NCBI RefSeq assembly: GCF_047246645.1
Contig: NZ_JBFOKR010000006.1
Span: 1 to 64,000, forward strand
Length of the DNA stretch: 64,000 nucleotides
Direction of reading: 5' to 3'
Origin: Ferdinandcohnia sp047246645
GTDB taxonomy: Bacteria > Bacillota > Bacilli > Bacillales > Bacillaceae_L
Numbering within the stretch: the first letter of the stretch is position 1; each line of letters opens with the position of its first letter. The notes under the pieces were generated by a model. It was given only the letters and a program-made list of their open reading frames with translations, had not been told where the DNA came from and made no database searches. The translations under genes and the position numbers were made by a program. This document shows, piece by piece, positions 50,001-58,334 of this stretch.

Positions 50001-50816
50001 ATGAAACGAAATATTCTTTTTATAGTTGCTATCGTTTTCATGCTAGTGGGAATGACATCTAATGTGATGGCAGAAGGTACCAATAAGAAGAAAGATGAAG
50101 AAGCTAAGGCAAAGATTCCTAGCTCTGTTTTAGATATTTCGCAGGACAATACGTATCCAAATCCCACACAGGATTTGCCGTATCTCCAGCCAAGTAAGCT
50201 TGCACAAGAACTGATCAACAGTGCAGATGTTCCAATTGAGAACCCAAACTTGATTCGATTACTTAACGAATCAGCCATACAAACCACTCCGTTAGCACTC
50301 GGGTATCGAGCAACGATTTATCTTGGACAATGGCCGTTAAGCTATGAATCGTCTGAAACTAGTACAAATTGGGAATATGAAAAGATCAATACAAACTATT
50401 ATGATAACCGTGGTGGAAAGTCTCCATATAAGATTCATTACAAACAAGAGATGCAGAAGATTGTAAAGGGTGGACTTACGGCAGAAATTCAAGATGCAGA
50501 TGATGTTAAGAAAATGATGTTAATCAAAGCTGCACAGAAATCGAAGCTTCCACTTTCATTTACAACTATAATTGGTGGGGGCACAAAAAAGGATCAAATT
50601 TATAATGTTCCTCCTAAAAAACTAGGTTATCTTTACTCATATGCACCAGCGGTTAATGAAAAAGGAAAGGTTACATATGGTGAAGTTTATTTAGTATTGA
50701 AAGGTAGTAAAAAATTAATTGTAGTTAAAAATGTAACGCATCAAGGTATAGGAGCATGGATACCTGTTCAAGACCATGCATCCTTTGGGTTCATTGTAAC
50801 AGATACACCAAGATAA
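50001..50816 (+). CDS. yfkD: YfkD family secreted protein
   Basis: A 271-residue protein with a clear Sec signal peptide (KRNILFIVAIVFMLVGMTSNVMA-E, cleavage near residue 25) and a polar mature part matching YfkD (PSSVLDISQDNTYPNPTQDLPYLQPS; NLIRLLNESAIQTTPLALGYRATIYLGQWPL; GAWIPVQDHASFGFIV). It is exported to the wall or membrane surface. Function unknown. AAAGGAG site. Position near yfkE and yfkF agrees with the B. subtilis order. Confidence 0.9.
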   Translation: MKRNILFIVAIVFMLVGMTSNVMAEGTNKKKDEEAKAKIPSSVLDISQDNTYPNPTQDLPYLQPSKLAQELINSADVPIENPNLIRLLNESAIQTTPLALGYRATIYLGQWPLSYESSETSTNWEYEKINTNYYDNRGGKSPYKIHYKQEMQKIVKGGLTAEIQDADDVKKMMLIKAAQKSKLPLSFTTIIGGGTKKDQIYNVPPKKLGYLYSYAPAVNEKGKVTYGEVYLVLKGSKKLIVVKNVTHQGIGAWIPVQDHASFGFIVTDTPR

Positions 50817-50846
50817 AATACGACAGGGGCTCTGTCGTATTTTTCT
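50817..50846 (+). terminator. Terminator after yfkD
   Basis: AATACGACAG-GGGC-TCTGTCGTATT, followed by TTTCTTT. Confidence 0.9.
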
Positions 50847-50959
50847 TTAGATTTAATAGGTCGGTAAATCTAATTTGGTTTTTTGTTGTTGTCAATCATG
50901 GCTTGTTTGGATAAGCTAATAACGAACGTAAAGTATTCAACTGAAAGGAAAGTTGCAAT

Positions 50960-51139
50960 TTGGAAAATGCAGTTCATGATAAGGATTCACAATTAAAGTA
51001 TTTAAAAGACCGTCTAAATATGTTTTTAGAAACAATTGATTCATTAGACCCTGAATCAACAGACGTTGATGATATTGACCGCCTAATAAGTATGCTGGAT
51101 GATATTGAAGGCAAATATGATCAGTTTAAAAATGAGTAA
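50960..51139 (+). CDS. SE1561-type small protein, 59 aa
   Basis: A 59-residue acidic helical protein (LKYLKDRLNMFLETIDSLDPESTDVDDIDRLISMLDDIEGKYDQF), matching the short SE1561 family of Firmicutes, function unknown. TTG start with AAAGGAAAG 7-8 bases upstream. A strong terminator follows nine bases after the stop. Confidence 0.82.
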   Translation: MENAVHDKDSQLKYLKDRLNMFLETIDSLDPESTDVDDIDRLISMLDDIEGKYDQFKNE

Positions 51140-51146
51140 ATAATGT

Positions 51147-51178
51147 AAAAGCGCTTGGATGTCCAAGCGCTTTTTTAA
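51147..51178. terminator. Bidirectional terminator, SE1561/DUF899-VOC
   Basis: AAAAGCGCTTGG-ATGT-CCAAGCGCTTTT, followed by TT. Confidence 0.9.
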
Positions 51179-51186
51179 TAACCAAT

Positions 51187-52083
51187 TTACTTACTTTCAT
51201 ATAAATGAAACTTCAGTCCAAATGGATCTTGAATCATGATGCTAGTTGAGGAATATTCTCTTGTAATTTTACACCCATGTTGAGATAGAATAGATTTTGC
51301 TTCTTCAATCTTATCCACAGCGAATTCGAAGGATACATAGTTTTCTTCGTTTTTCTCAAAGAAAAAATTTGATCCGCTAATAGAAAACTTAGTCTCGTTA
51401 TCAAAGGTTTGTTCAACCTTCATGCCTAAAACAGTTTTGTAAAATAATAATGCTTCCTCATAGTTTCTAACACCAACTGCAATATTGTTTGTAAGCTGGA
51501 ATGGGGAATGCTCATTTAATTTTCTCTTAGTTTTTACATCTTCTGATCCTGAAGGAAGTAGGTCAAATAAATGCCAAGGAACACAGTAATCGTCACCAGG
51601 TCCAAACGTTGCTTGAGCGTGTATAAGTATATTTCCGTGCTCATCTTTTCGAAATGTTGAAGCACCGGGGTAGTAGTATTTATTTTCTTTAATAAAACCC
51701 AGGTCCTTTGTAAATGAACTTTCTTTTACAGATATCATTGGAAATTGCCATTTTCGTTCTGCTGCAAAATTCTCCTGTACCTCAGGAGTGTCTGGAGAAG
51801 CAACAGCGAAGCCGGCTTTCGCAATTAGATAGTGATATACCCCGTTGAATCCATCTGCCCACATTGTACAATAAGAGCAGCTTTTACCCATATTATGAAT
51901 AATAATCAACTCATCCTTTTCCCCGAATAACTCAAGTAAGGTCACTTGCTCATTAGTAGACGTAATAAATGAATAGTTTTCTATTTTTCGTTCAGGTAAC
52001 GATTTTCGTAACTGAACAAGTTCTTTTTTCTTTTCCAAAAGTTCTTTTTCGAGCTCTTCAATCTTTGCTTGTATATCCGTCAT
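51187..52083 (-). CDS. Thioredoxin-fold DUF899-like domain fused to a VOC domain
   Basis: A 298-residue two-domain protein. After an N-terminal coiled coil (~3-32), residues ~35-180 resemble the DUF899/AhpC-like thioredoxin fold, with a C69-S-Y-C72 pair in IIHNMGKSCSYCTMWADGFNG and SPDTPEVQENFAAERKWQFPMIS. Residues ~198-298 are a glyoxalase/bleomycin-resistance (VOC) domain (NNIAVGVRNYEEALLFYKTVLGM ... MIQDPFGLKFHLYE). Joining a redox-type fold to a VOC fold suggests thiol-dependent detoxification, which is inference. The thioredoxin-type CxxC is intact. AGAGG site before the ATG. Confidence 0.8.
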   Translation of the reverse strand: MTDIQAKIEELEKELLEKKKELVQLRKSLPERKIENYSFITSTNEQVTLLELFGEKDELIIIHNMGKSCSYCTMWADGFNGVYHYLIAKAGFAVASPDTPEVQENFAAERKWQFPMISVKESSFTKDLGFIKENKYYYPGASTFRKDEHGNILIHAQATFGPGDDYCVPWHLFDLLPSGSEDVKTKRKLNEHSPFQLTNNIAVGVRNYEEALLFYKTVLGMKVEQTFDNETKFSISGSNFFFEKNEENYVSFEFAVDKIEEAKSILSQHGCKITREYSSTSIMIQDPFGLKFHLYESK

Positions 52084-52264
52084 GTTAACGCCTCTTCCAT
52101 GAATGAATTTTACCTATCTAATTAGAATTCACCAGAAAAATGTGTTTTCCTTTTAATAAATCATTTTCTGGAATCGTTTGCAAATCTCTTTCGCAAGTAA
52201 AGTTCAAGGAGTATAATGAAAATTGTGAATTACAGATAAATCTTTTAAAGAATTTGTTATGTCT

Positions 52265-52551
52265 AGCTCCAGCGCCTAGCCAGTTTTCAACTCTGAAGAG
52301 GCTTCTGCGATTATCTTGCGCAAAAGCTTGCTTTTAAGCAGCGAGAGGTCGCTTCACCCCTCCTGCGGCGGCAACACTAAGGAATGCTTCGTGAGGATAA
52401 TCCTCGCAGGAAAAAAGCTTTGCTTTTTTTCGAGCCTCCTCGTCAGGGTTTCGACGCACAGGATGTGCTAGTGCCGACGTTGCCGCAGGACGTGGCGACT
52501 TTAGTCGGCCAGCGCTTGTCGGGGCAGACCAAGGCGCTTGCGCTTTTCTAA
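52265..52551 (+). mobile_element. MITE-like element, copy 2
   Basis: Begins TAGCTCCAGCGCCTAGCCAG and ends near AAGGCGCTTGCGCTTTTCT. The ends are imperfect inverted repeats (AGCTCCAGCGCCTA against AGCGCAAGCGCCTT, 11 of 14). TTGTTA and TAACAA extend the symmetry outward. The interior shows several palindromes and is GC-richer than its surroundings. Related in reverse orientation to 40219-40510. It lies directly before the fumarase ribosome binding site, so fumarase transcription must pass through or start in it. Frames within it are not real genes. Confidence 0.7.
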
Positions 52552-52580
52552 CAAGGGGATTTTGGGAAAGGGGAATACAG

Positions 52581-54113
52581 ATGGATAAGCTACAACAGAG
52601 TATGTACAAGTTAATTGTAGAGACATCAACAAGACTTCCAAAGGATGTACGAAGAGCGGTTGCTCGTGCGAAAGCGAGTGAGAGCGCTGGTACACGTGCT
52701 GCTATGTCTCTTTCAACAATCACCAATAATATATCTATGGCAGATGTAAATGTATCACCAATTTGTCAAGATACTGGTCTTCCTACATTTAAAGTAAAGA
52801 CACCAGTTGGTGTAAATCAATTAAAAATTAAAGAGGCAATTAAAAACGCAATTTCAGAGGCTACGAAGGAAGGAAAGCTACGTCCAAATTCAGTAGACTC
52901 ACTTACAGGTGAAAATAGTGGAGATAACCTGGGTGAAGGGACTCCAGTTATTAAATTTGACCAATGGGAAAAAGATTATATTGATGTTCGCCTGATCCTA
53001 AAGGGGGGCGGCTGTGAAAATAAAAATATACAGTATAGCTTGCCATGTGAATTAGAAGGTCTTGGTAGAGCGGGACGTGATTTAGATGGAATACGTAAGT
53101 GTGTTATGCATTCTGTTTATCAGGCTCAAGGACAAGGTTGTAGTGCAGGTTTTATCGGTGTCGGCATTGGAGGAGACCGTACTTCAGGTTACGAGTTAGC
53201 CAAAGAACAGCTTTTCCGTAGTGTTGAAGATGTAAATCCAAATGAAGATTTACGTAAGCTTGAAGAGTATGTAATGGAAAATGCAAATAAGCTTGGAATT
53301 GGTACGATGGGCTTCGGTGGAGAAACAACTCTACTTGGTTGTAAGGTTGGAGTTATGAACCGTATTCCTGCTAGTTTCTTTGTTTCAGTTGCCTATAACT
53401 GTTGGGCATATCGCCGCTTGGGTGTCACTCTAAATGCTGAAACAGGTGACATCAACGAATGGTTATACCAAGAAGGAGAAGAAATTGATTTCTCCAAGGA
53501 ACAAGAAGAAGTACAAGAAGTAAAATCTGAATCGAAAGAGGTTGTTCTTCAAGCTCCTATCACTGAAGAGCAAATTCGTGAGTTAAAAGTAGGTGACGTG
53601 GTTCGTATTAATGGACGCATGTTTACTGGACGTGATGCGATTCACAAACATCTATCTGAAAATGATGCACCTGTTGATCTGAATGGTCAAATTATTTACC
53701 ACTGTGGGCCAGTTATGCTTAAGGATGAAGAAGGAAACTGGCATGTAAAAGCAGCTGGCCCAACGACAAGTATTCGTGAGGAGCCTTACCAAGGGGACAT
53801 CATGAAGAAGTTCGGCATTCGTGCTGTAATCGGAAAAGGTGGTATGGGACCGAAAACACTTGCAGCATTGAAAGAGCACGGCGGTGTTTATCTAAATGCG
53901 ATCGGTGGAGCCGCACAATATTATGCTGATTGTATTAAATCTGTTGATGATGTTGACTTAATGCAATTTGGTGTTCCAGAAGCAATGTGGCATCTATCAG
54001 TTGAAGGCTTTACTGCAGTTGTAACAATGGACTCACACGGAAATAGCCTACATCAAGATGTTGATAAATCATCCCTTGAAAAACTTGAACAATTCAAAGA
54101 GCGAGTATTCTAA
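52581..54113 (+). CDS. fumA: Class I fumarate hydratase (fused alpha/beta)
   Basis: Iron-sulfur fumarase of 510 residues. The N-terminal catalytic alpha part has the cluster Cys motifs (ICQDTGLPTF, GGGCENKNIQYSLPCE, GAQGQGCSAGFIGVGIGGDRTSGY) and the C-terminal beta part has DVVRINGRMFTGRDAIHKHL...YHCGP. It hydrates fumarate to malate in the TCA cycle. B. subtilis uses the iron-free class II enzyme CitG, so class I here differs from that model. GGGAAAGGGG site just after a MITE-like element. Terminator present. Confidence 0.92.
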   Translation: MDKLQQSMYKLIVETSTRLPKDVRRAVARAKASESAGTRAAMSLSTITNNISMADVNVSPICQDTGLPTFKVKTPVGVNQLKIKEAIKNAISEATKEGKLRPNSVDSLTGENSGDNLGEGTPVIKFDQWEKDYIDVRLILKGGGCENKNIQYSLPCELEGLGRAGRDLDGIRKCVMHSVYQAQGQGCSAGFIGVGIGGDRTSGYELAKEQLFRSVEDVNPNEDLRKLEEYVMENANKLGIGTMGFGGETTLLGCKVGVMNRIPASFFVSVAYNCWAYRRLGVTLNAETGDINEWLYQEGEEIDFSKEQEEVQEVKSESKEVVLQAPITEEQIRELKVGDVVRINGRMFTGRDAIHKHLSENDAPVDLNGQIIYHCGPVMLKDEEGNWHVKAAGPTTSIREEPYQGDIMKKFGIRAVIGKGGMGPKTLAALKEHGGVYLNAIGGAAQYYADCIKSVDDVDLMQFGVPEAMWHLSVEGFTAVVTMDSHGNSLHQDVDKSSLEKLEQFKERVF

Positions 54114-54123
54114 TAAAGTCTCC

Positions 54124-54160
54124 AGACCCGTTACGATTAAAGTAGCGGGTCTTTTTTTCT
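54124..54160 (+). terminator. Terminator after fumarase
   Basis: AGACCCG pairs with CGGGTCT across a 14-base loop, followed by TTTTTTTC. Confidence 0.85.
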
Positions 54161-54296
54161 TGAGATCCCTTCGCCAATTTAGTTTACAAACTAATCGCAC
54201 ATAATACTAAAGTAGTGAAAAAAGTTTTCATCTAATACATAAGACCTAGTTTTTCCTTCATATAGTTTAAGTATCAAAGTGAAGGGATGTGGCAGG

Positions 54297-54518
54297 TTGG
54301 GGGATCTATTATGGTTAGGTGGCGTTATTTTAGTTGTGTGGGTATTTGTAAGTATTCTAAATAGATTGTGGGGGAATAAGGGAGGTCAGTCAGCATCACA
54401 TTACGATAAAGATGATATTCTTGACCGATTAAATGAGGACGATGATAATCAACGAGAGGACGACAATTCAAATGCAGATGACTCAAATGACTATGATTAC
54501 GACTATGATAATGATTAA
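54297..54518 (+). CDS. Small membrane protein with acidic tail, 73 aa
   Basis: One hydrophobic segment (about 2-20: LLWLGGVILVVWVFVSIL) and an extremely acidic, Asn/Asp/Tyr-rich C-terminus (DRLNEDDDNQREDDNSNADDSNDYDYDYDND). TTG 54297 is preferred, with GAAGGGA nine bases upstream; a GTG at 54279 would add six residues but has no site. Not recognised. It stands just before pdaA. Confidence 0.55.
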   Translation: MGDLLWLGGVILVVWVFVSILNRLWGNKGGQSASHYDKDDILDRLNEDDDNQREDDNSNADDSNDYDYDYDND

Positions 54519-54630
54519 AATTGTAAGGAATCCTCACTAGAAAGTTATATGGAAAACTCTTCCCTGAATATAGACTCCCTAATTGTGGAAAAACTAACCT
54601 TACTACAAACGGAGTTTGGGAGGTTTTACA

Positions 54631-55437
54631 TTGAAAAGGGTTTGCGGCTTAATTTTACTCATAACAGTTTCCCTTTCACTACTAGGTGCACAAACTGCAG
54701 CAGCATATTCCAACACACCTATACATTGGGGCTTTAAGAAAAGCAGAGATCATGAACCCGCATCTGCTGGAGAGGAATATGATAAACTTCTAGGAAAATA
54801 CGGTGCCTTCTATCTCGGTGATACAACAAAGAAGGATATTTATTTAACATTCGATAATGGGTATGAAAATGGATATACAGAAAAGGTGCTTGACGTACTA
54901 AAAGATAAAAAAGTTCCCGCAACGTTTTTTGTAACGGGTCATTATTTAAAGGATCAGCCTGAACTTGTAAAGCGAATGGCAAAAGAGGGTCATATAGTTG
55001 GGAATCATTCTTGGTATCATCCTGATTTAACTAGAGTGAGTGATGAACGTTTAAAAAAGGAATTAGACTCTGTCAGAGAGGAAACAAAAATCCTTACTGG
55101 TCAGGACGTATCCTACCTTCGCCCACCACGAGGAATCTTTAGTGAACGTACGTTAGCACTATCAAACGAGCTCGGGTATCAAAATGTATTTTGGTCTCTT
55201 GCATTTGTTGATTGGCATATTAACAATCAAAAAGGGTGGGAGTATGCGTACAATAATATAATGAAACAAATTCACCCAGGTGCAATTTTGCTTCTACATA
55301 CCGTTTCCAGTGATAATGCAGAAGCGCTTGATAAAGCAATAGATGACCTGCGTGAAGAGGGATATACATTCCGGAGTCTAGATTATTTAATGGCGCAAAA
55401 GTCAATTAAAGAAGAGCTTTTACTTGATATTGAATAA
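54631..55437 (+). CDS. pdaA: PdaA, N-acetylmuramic acid deacetylase for spore cortex
   Basis: Secreted NodB-domain enzyme of 268 residues with a signal peptide (KRVCGLILLITVSLSLLGAQTAAA-Y). PdaA hallmarks: TFDNGYENGYT in place of TFDDGP, the metal His pair in GNHSWYHPD, LRPPRGIFSE, WSLAFVDW and ILLHTVSSDN. In B. subtilis it deacetylates muramic acid after CwlD action, leading to the muramic delta-lactam of cortex, and is made in the forespore. TTG start with GGGAGG 7 bases upstream. Implies a spore former. Confidence 0.93.
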   Translation: MKRVCGLILLITVSLSLLGAQTAAAYSNTPIHWGFKKSRDHEPASAGEEYDKLLGKYGAFYLGDTTKKDIYLTFDNGYENGYTEKVLDVLKDKKVPATFFVTGHYLKDQPELVKRMAKEGHIVGNHSWYHPDLTRVSDERLKKELDSVREETKILTGQDVSYLRPPRGIFSERTLALSNELGYQNVFWSLAFVDWHINNQKGWEYAYNNIMKQIHPGAILLLHTVSSDNAEALDKAIDDLREEGYTFRSLDYLMAQKSIKEELLLDIE

Positions 55438-55444
55438 GTAAGAT

Positions 55445-55474
55445 ACCTTTGAGCGATTGTTCAAAGGTTTTTTC
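55445..55474 (+). terminator. Terminator after pdaA
   Basis: ACCTTTGA-GCGATTGT-TCAAAGGT, followed by TTTTT. Confidence 0.88.
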
Positions 55475-55572
55475 ATTTGGTAGCTTTTATTCGTTAATAA
55501 ATCTATTAAGGGATTTAAATCATCCTCAAATGGTATAATGTGTACTAACTATTGTATAAGGATTGATTTTTC

Positions 55573-56439
55573 ATGTGGGAGAAAAAAGTTGATATTCAGC
55601 CACCTTATGATTTTGACAGAGTCCTTGAACGGTTATCATTAGATCCACTTATAACTATTAATCAAAAAGAAAGTAGTGTAAATGTTCCTTTTTATTATGA
55701 AGGGGAACCTGTTGTTGTGACGGTGAAGTCAACAGGAACCATTGACGAGCCTACATTTTTTGTGTCAGGTGAAAAGGATAACTCTCAAGAATATTGTTTA
55801 GGTCGTGTTACTCATATTTTTCAATGGGACGTTCCATTAGTAGATATTCAAGACCATTTTCTACAAACAGATTTAGAAAATATATTTATTGAAAATCGGG
55901 GAACACCATTAGTACTAGATTTTGATCCTTATTTTTCATTGATGAAATGCATTATTCATCAACAATTAAATATGTCGTTTGCATATACATTAACTTCGCG
56001 TTTTGTGAAGAAATATGGACAAGAGATAGAAGGTACATGGATCTATCCAACACCGGAAAAAGTTGCAGCTCTTACTATAGAAGAACTTCGTGAACTTCAA
56101 TTTAGTGGAAGAAAAGCAGAATATGTGATTGATACATCAAAACTAATAGCTTCAGGGGAATTAAACCTCCGGGAGTTAGCCCGAAAATCAGATAGCGAAG
56201 TAATGGATGCTCTTGTAAAAATCCGCGGTATTGGCAAGTGGACAGCTCAGAATTTCCTGTTATTTGCCTTAGGTAGGCAAAATCTTTTTCCGATGGCCGA
56301 TATCGGAATTCAAAATGCGATTAAAAAATTATATAAAATAGATAAAAAGCCAACCTATGAACAAATGGAGCTTTTAAGTAAAAAGTGGGAGCCGTATTTA
56401 AGCTACGCATCCTTATATCTATGGAGAAGTATTGAATAA
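55573..56439 (+). CDS. yfjP: AlkA-type DNA-3-methyladenine glycosylase (YfjP)
   Basis: A 288-residue helix-hairpin-helix glycosylase for alkylated bases. The N-terminal ~100 residues form the AlkA-like beta domain. The HhH-GPD core shows MKCIIHQQLNMSFAYTLTSRFV, LRELQFSGRKAEYV, and the hairpin IRGIGKWTAQNFLLFALGRQNLFPMADIGIQ with catalytic Asp in MADIG. Placement after pdaA and directly before the rRNA methyltransferase corresponds to B. subtilis yfjP-yfjO. No clear Shine-Dalgarno beyond a weak AAGGATTG. Confidence 0.88.
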   Translation: MWEKKVDIQPPYDFDRVLERLSLDPLITINQKESSVNVPFYYEGEPVVVTVKSTGTIDEPTFFVSGEKDNSQEYCLGRVTHIFQWDVPLVDIQDHFLQTDLENIFIENRGTPLVLDFDPYFSLMKCIIHQQLNMSFAYTLTSRFVKKYGQEIEGTWIYPTPEKVAALTIEELRELQFSGRKAEYVIDTSKLIASGELNLRELARKSDSEVMDALVKIRGIGKWTAQNFLLFALGRQNLFPMADIGIQNAIKKLYKIDKKPTYEQMELLSKKWEPYLSYASLYLWRSIE

Positions 56440-56457
56440 AGAAAGTTGAGTGTATAG

Positions 56458-57852
56458 ATGAAACAACAAAAAGAGAACCAAGCAAAACTTGAAGTGGGCC
56501 AAACCTTTCCCCTTACGATAAAGAGACTAGGTATCAATGGAGAAGGTGTGGGGTATTTTAAACGTCAGGTCGTCTTTGTTCCGGGTGCATTACCAGGAGA
56601 AGAAGTTGTCGTTGAAGCAACCAAGGTTCAACCCAAGTTTTCGGAGGGTAAAATAAAAAAAATTAGAAAACCATCTGAGCACAGGGTAAAGCCACCTTGC
56701 CCCATCTATGAACAATGTGGCGGGTGCCAGCTTCAGCATCTTGATTATAGACAACAACTTAAAGAAAAACGAGATATTGTTATACAAGCCTTTGAACGAT
56801 ACAGTAAAACGCCAATTGAAAAACTCAATATTAAAGATACAATTGGAATGGAAAATCCATGGAGTTATCGAAATAAAAGTCAGTTCCAAGTCGGACAGGA
56901 AAAACAGAAGGTAATTGCGGGGTTATATGGTCTCAACTCTCATAAACTTATTGATATTGCAGACTGTATGATTCAGCATCCTGCAACCAGTAAGGTAACT
57001 CAAACTGTGAAGACAATCCTACAGGATTTTAAAATCTCAATCTATAATGAACGGACTCGAAAAGGACTAGTCAGAACGATAGTAACAAGAGTTGGTATTC
57101 AAACAGGTGAGGTTCAATTAGTCTTAATTACAGCAGAAAAAGAAATACCTCGTAAACAATTGCTAATCGAAGAGATAACAAAAAGATTACCGGAAGTGAA
57201 ATCAATCATCCAAAATATTAACGGGCAAAAAACCTCCCTCATATTTGGTGATGAAACGATTCGCCTACACGGAAACGAGGTAATTCAAGAAACACTAGGA
57301 GATCTCTCGTTTGAACTATCTGCTCGTGCATTCTTTCAGCTTAATCCAGAACAAACCATTAAATTATATGACGAAGTAAAAAAAGCCGCAGCACTAACTG
57401 GAACAGAAAAAATCGTTGATGCTTATTGCGGTGTAGGAACAATCGGACTATGGCTTGCAAAAGGAGCCGCAGAAATACGAGGAATCGAAGTAATACCAGA
57501 TGCTATTGAAGACGCAAGAAAGAATGCCAAGAACCACGGTTTTAAAAATGCAACTTATGCAGTAGGTAAAGCAGAACACCTTCTTCCAAAATGGGTAAAA
57601 GAAGGCTGGCGTCCAGATGTAATTGTTGTCGACCCTCCACGTACTGGCTGTGATGACAAATTACTTCAAACAGTCCTTAAAGTTAAACCTAAAAAGATGG
57701 TCTATGTATCGTGTAATCCATCTACGCTAGCTAAGGATATTGAACAGCTTTCAAAACTATATCGTGTGGAGTATGTGCAGCCTGTTGATATGTTTCCGCA
57801 TACCGCACATGTGGAGTGTGTGTCGCAACTCATTTTAAAAGAAGGCAACTAA
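56458..57852 (+). CDS. yfjO: 23S rRNA (uracil-5-)-methyltransferase, RlmD/RlmCD family
   Basis: A 464-residue TrmA/RumA-type methyltransferase. An N-terminal TRAM domain (~10-70: FPLTIKRLGINGEGVGYFKRQVVFVPGALPGEEV) is followed by an iron-sulfur Cys cluster (CPIYEQCGGCQLQHL). The SAM domain shows DAYCGVGTIGLWLA, DPPRTGCD and the catalytic VYVSCNPSTLA. It methylates uridine C5 in 23S rRNA. Two paralogues exist in B. subtilis (RlmCD/YefA and YfjO); the link to yfjP favours YfjO. Eighteen-base gap to yfjP. Confidence 0.9.
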   Translation: MKQQKENQAKLEVGQTFPLTIKRLGINGEGVGYFKRQVVFVPGALPGEEVVVEATKVQPKFSEGKIKKIRKPSEHRVKPPCPIYEQCGGCQLQHLDYRQQLKEKRDIVIQAFERYSKTPIEKLNIKDTIGMENPWSYRNKSQFQVGQEKQKVIAGLYGLNSHKLIDIADCMIQHPATSKVTQTVKTILQDFKISIYNERTRKGLVRTIVTRVGIQTGEVQLVLITAEKEIPRKQLLIEEITKRLPEVKSIIQNINGQKTSLIFGDETIRLHGNEVIQETLGDLSFELSARAFFQLNPEQTIKLYDEVKKAAALTGTEKIVDAYCGVGTIGLWLAKGAAEIRGIEVIPDAIEDARKNAKNHGFKNATYAVGKAEHLLPKWVKEGWRPDVIVVDPPRTGCDDKLLQTVLKVKPKKMVYVSCNPSTLAKDIEQLSKLYRVEYVQPVDMFPHTAHVECVSQLILKEGN

Positions 57853-57880
57853 CCTTATGGGGCGTTGCCTTTGCCTTTTT
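57842..57880 (+). terminator. Terminator after yfjO
   Basis: AAGGCAAC pairs with GTTGCCTT across a loop holding the stop codon, then GCCTTTTT. Confidence 0.7.
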
Positions 57881-58112
57881 AATTCTCTTGAAGCAGATTA
57901 ACAAAACTATAGTGAATATGGACATCACCATTAGGGCTACAAGTTATTTTCTCAACTAATGAATGCAAAATTTGTGGAGTTAATTCCTTAAGAGCTAACA
58001 CATCTTTTAACTTATTTCCTAAATGTATTGCATAATCTTCATTTTCGCAATCCTGCATTTTTTCATTAAGTTGACTTTTTTTTACTGAAGGGACTTGATT
58101 AATTTCTCCAAT
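57879..58112 (-). pseudogene. Remnant of a serine recombinase C-terminus
   Basis: The minus strand encodes ~77 residues ending LTPQILHSLVEKITCSPNGD, then VHIHYSFVNLLQEN and a stop. The pattern L-T-x-x-x-L-H-x-L-V-E-K-I plus an I-H-Y-x-F end is that of the C-terminal part of large serine recombinases. An in-frame TAA at 58113-58115 and the absence of a start codon or catalytic domain show a broken gene. It probably marks a lost integrative element. The ~220 bases further upstream contain a hairpin at 58213-58247 (GAAACC...GGTTTC) but no gene. Confidence 0.5.
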
Positions 58113-58334
58113 TTAAGCCTCCATTAAACCTTTTTTTTACTTGCATTAATACTCACTTTATTGAAAGATCTTCCGAAGTACTAATTTAAGGATCCAGTAC
58201 ATCCAGTAGGAAACCAGTGCGCTAAAGTTTTAGCGGTGCGGGTTTCAAGCGCTGGCCAGAATTTTATCATAAAGGATTTCCATTAGTGAATAGAGAATTG
58301 TACTATTGTCATGAAAAGTCAAGGAGTGAGGGTA

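Noticed and set aside
52334..52726. Minus-strand 130-codon frame overlapping the fumarase start
   Set aside because: It spans the MITE-like element and is antisense to fumA; GC-rich palindromes create the long frame.
54565..54596. TGAATA / AAAACTA as a SigG promoter for pdaA
   Set aside because: Spacer is about 19 bases and the -10 matches poorly. Forespore control is plausible from B. subtilis, but this site is not convincing.
58195..58262. Third MITE-like copy near GCGCTGGCC
   Set aside because: Only a short GGCCAGCGCTTG match on the minus strand. The rest is a different hairpin.
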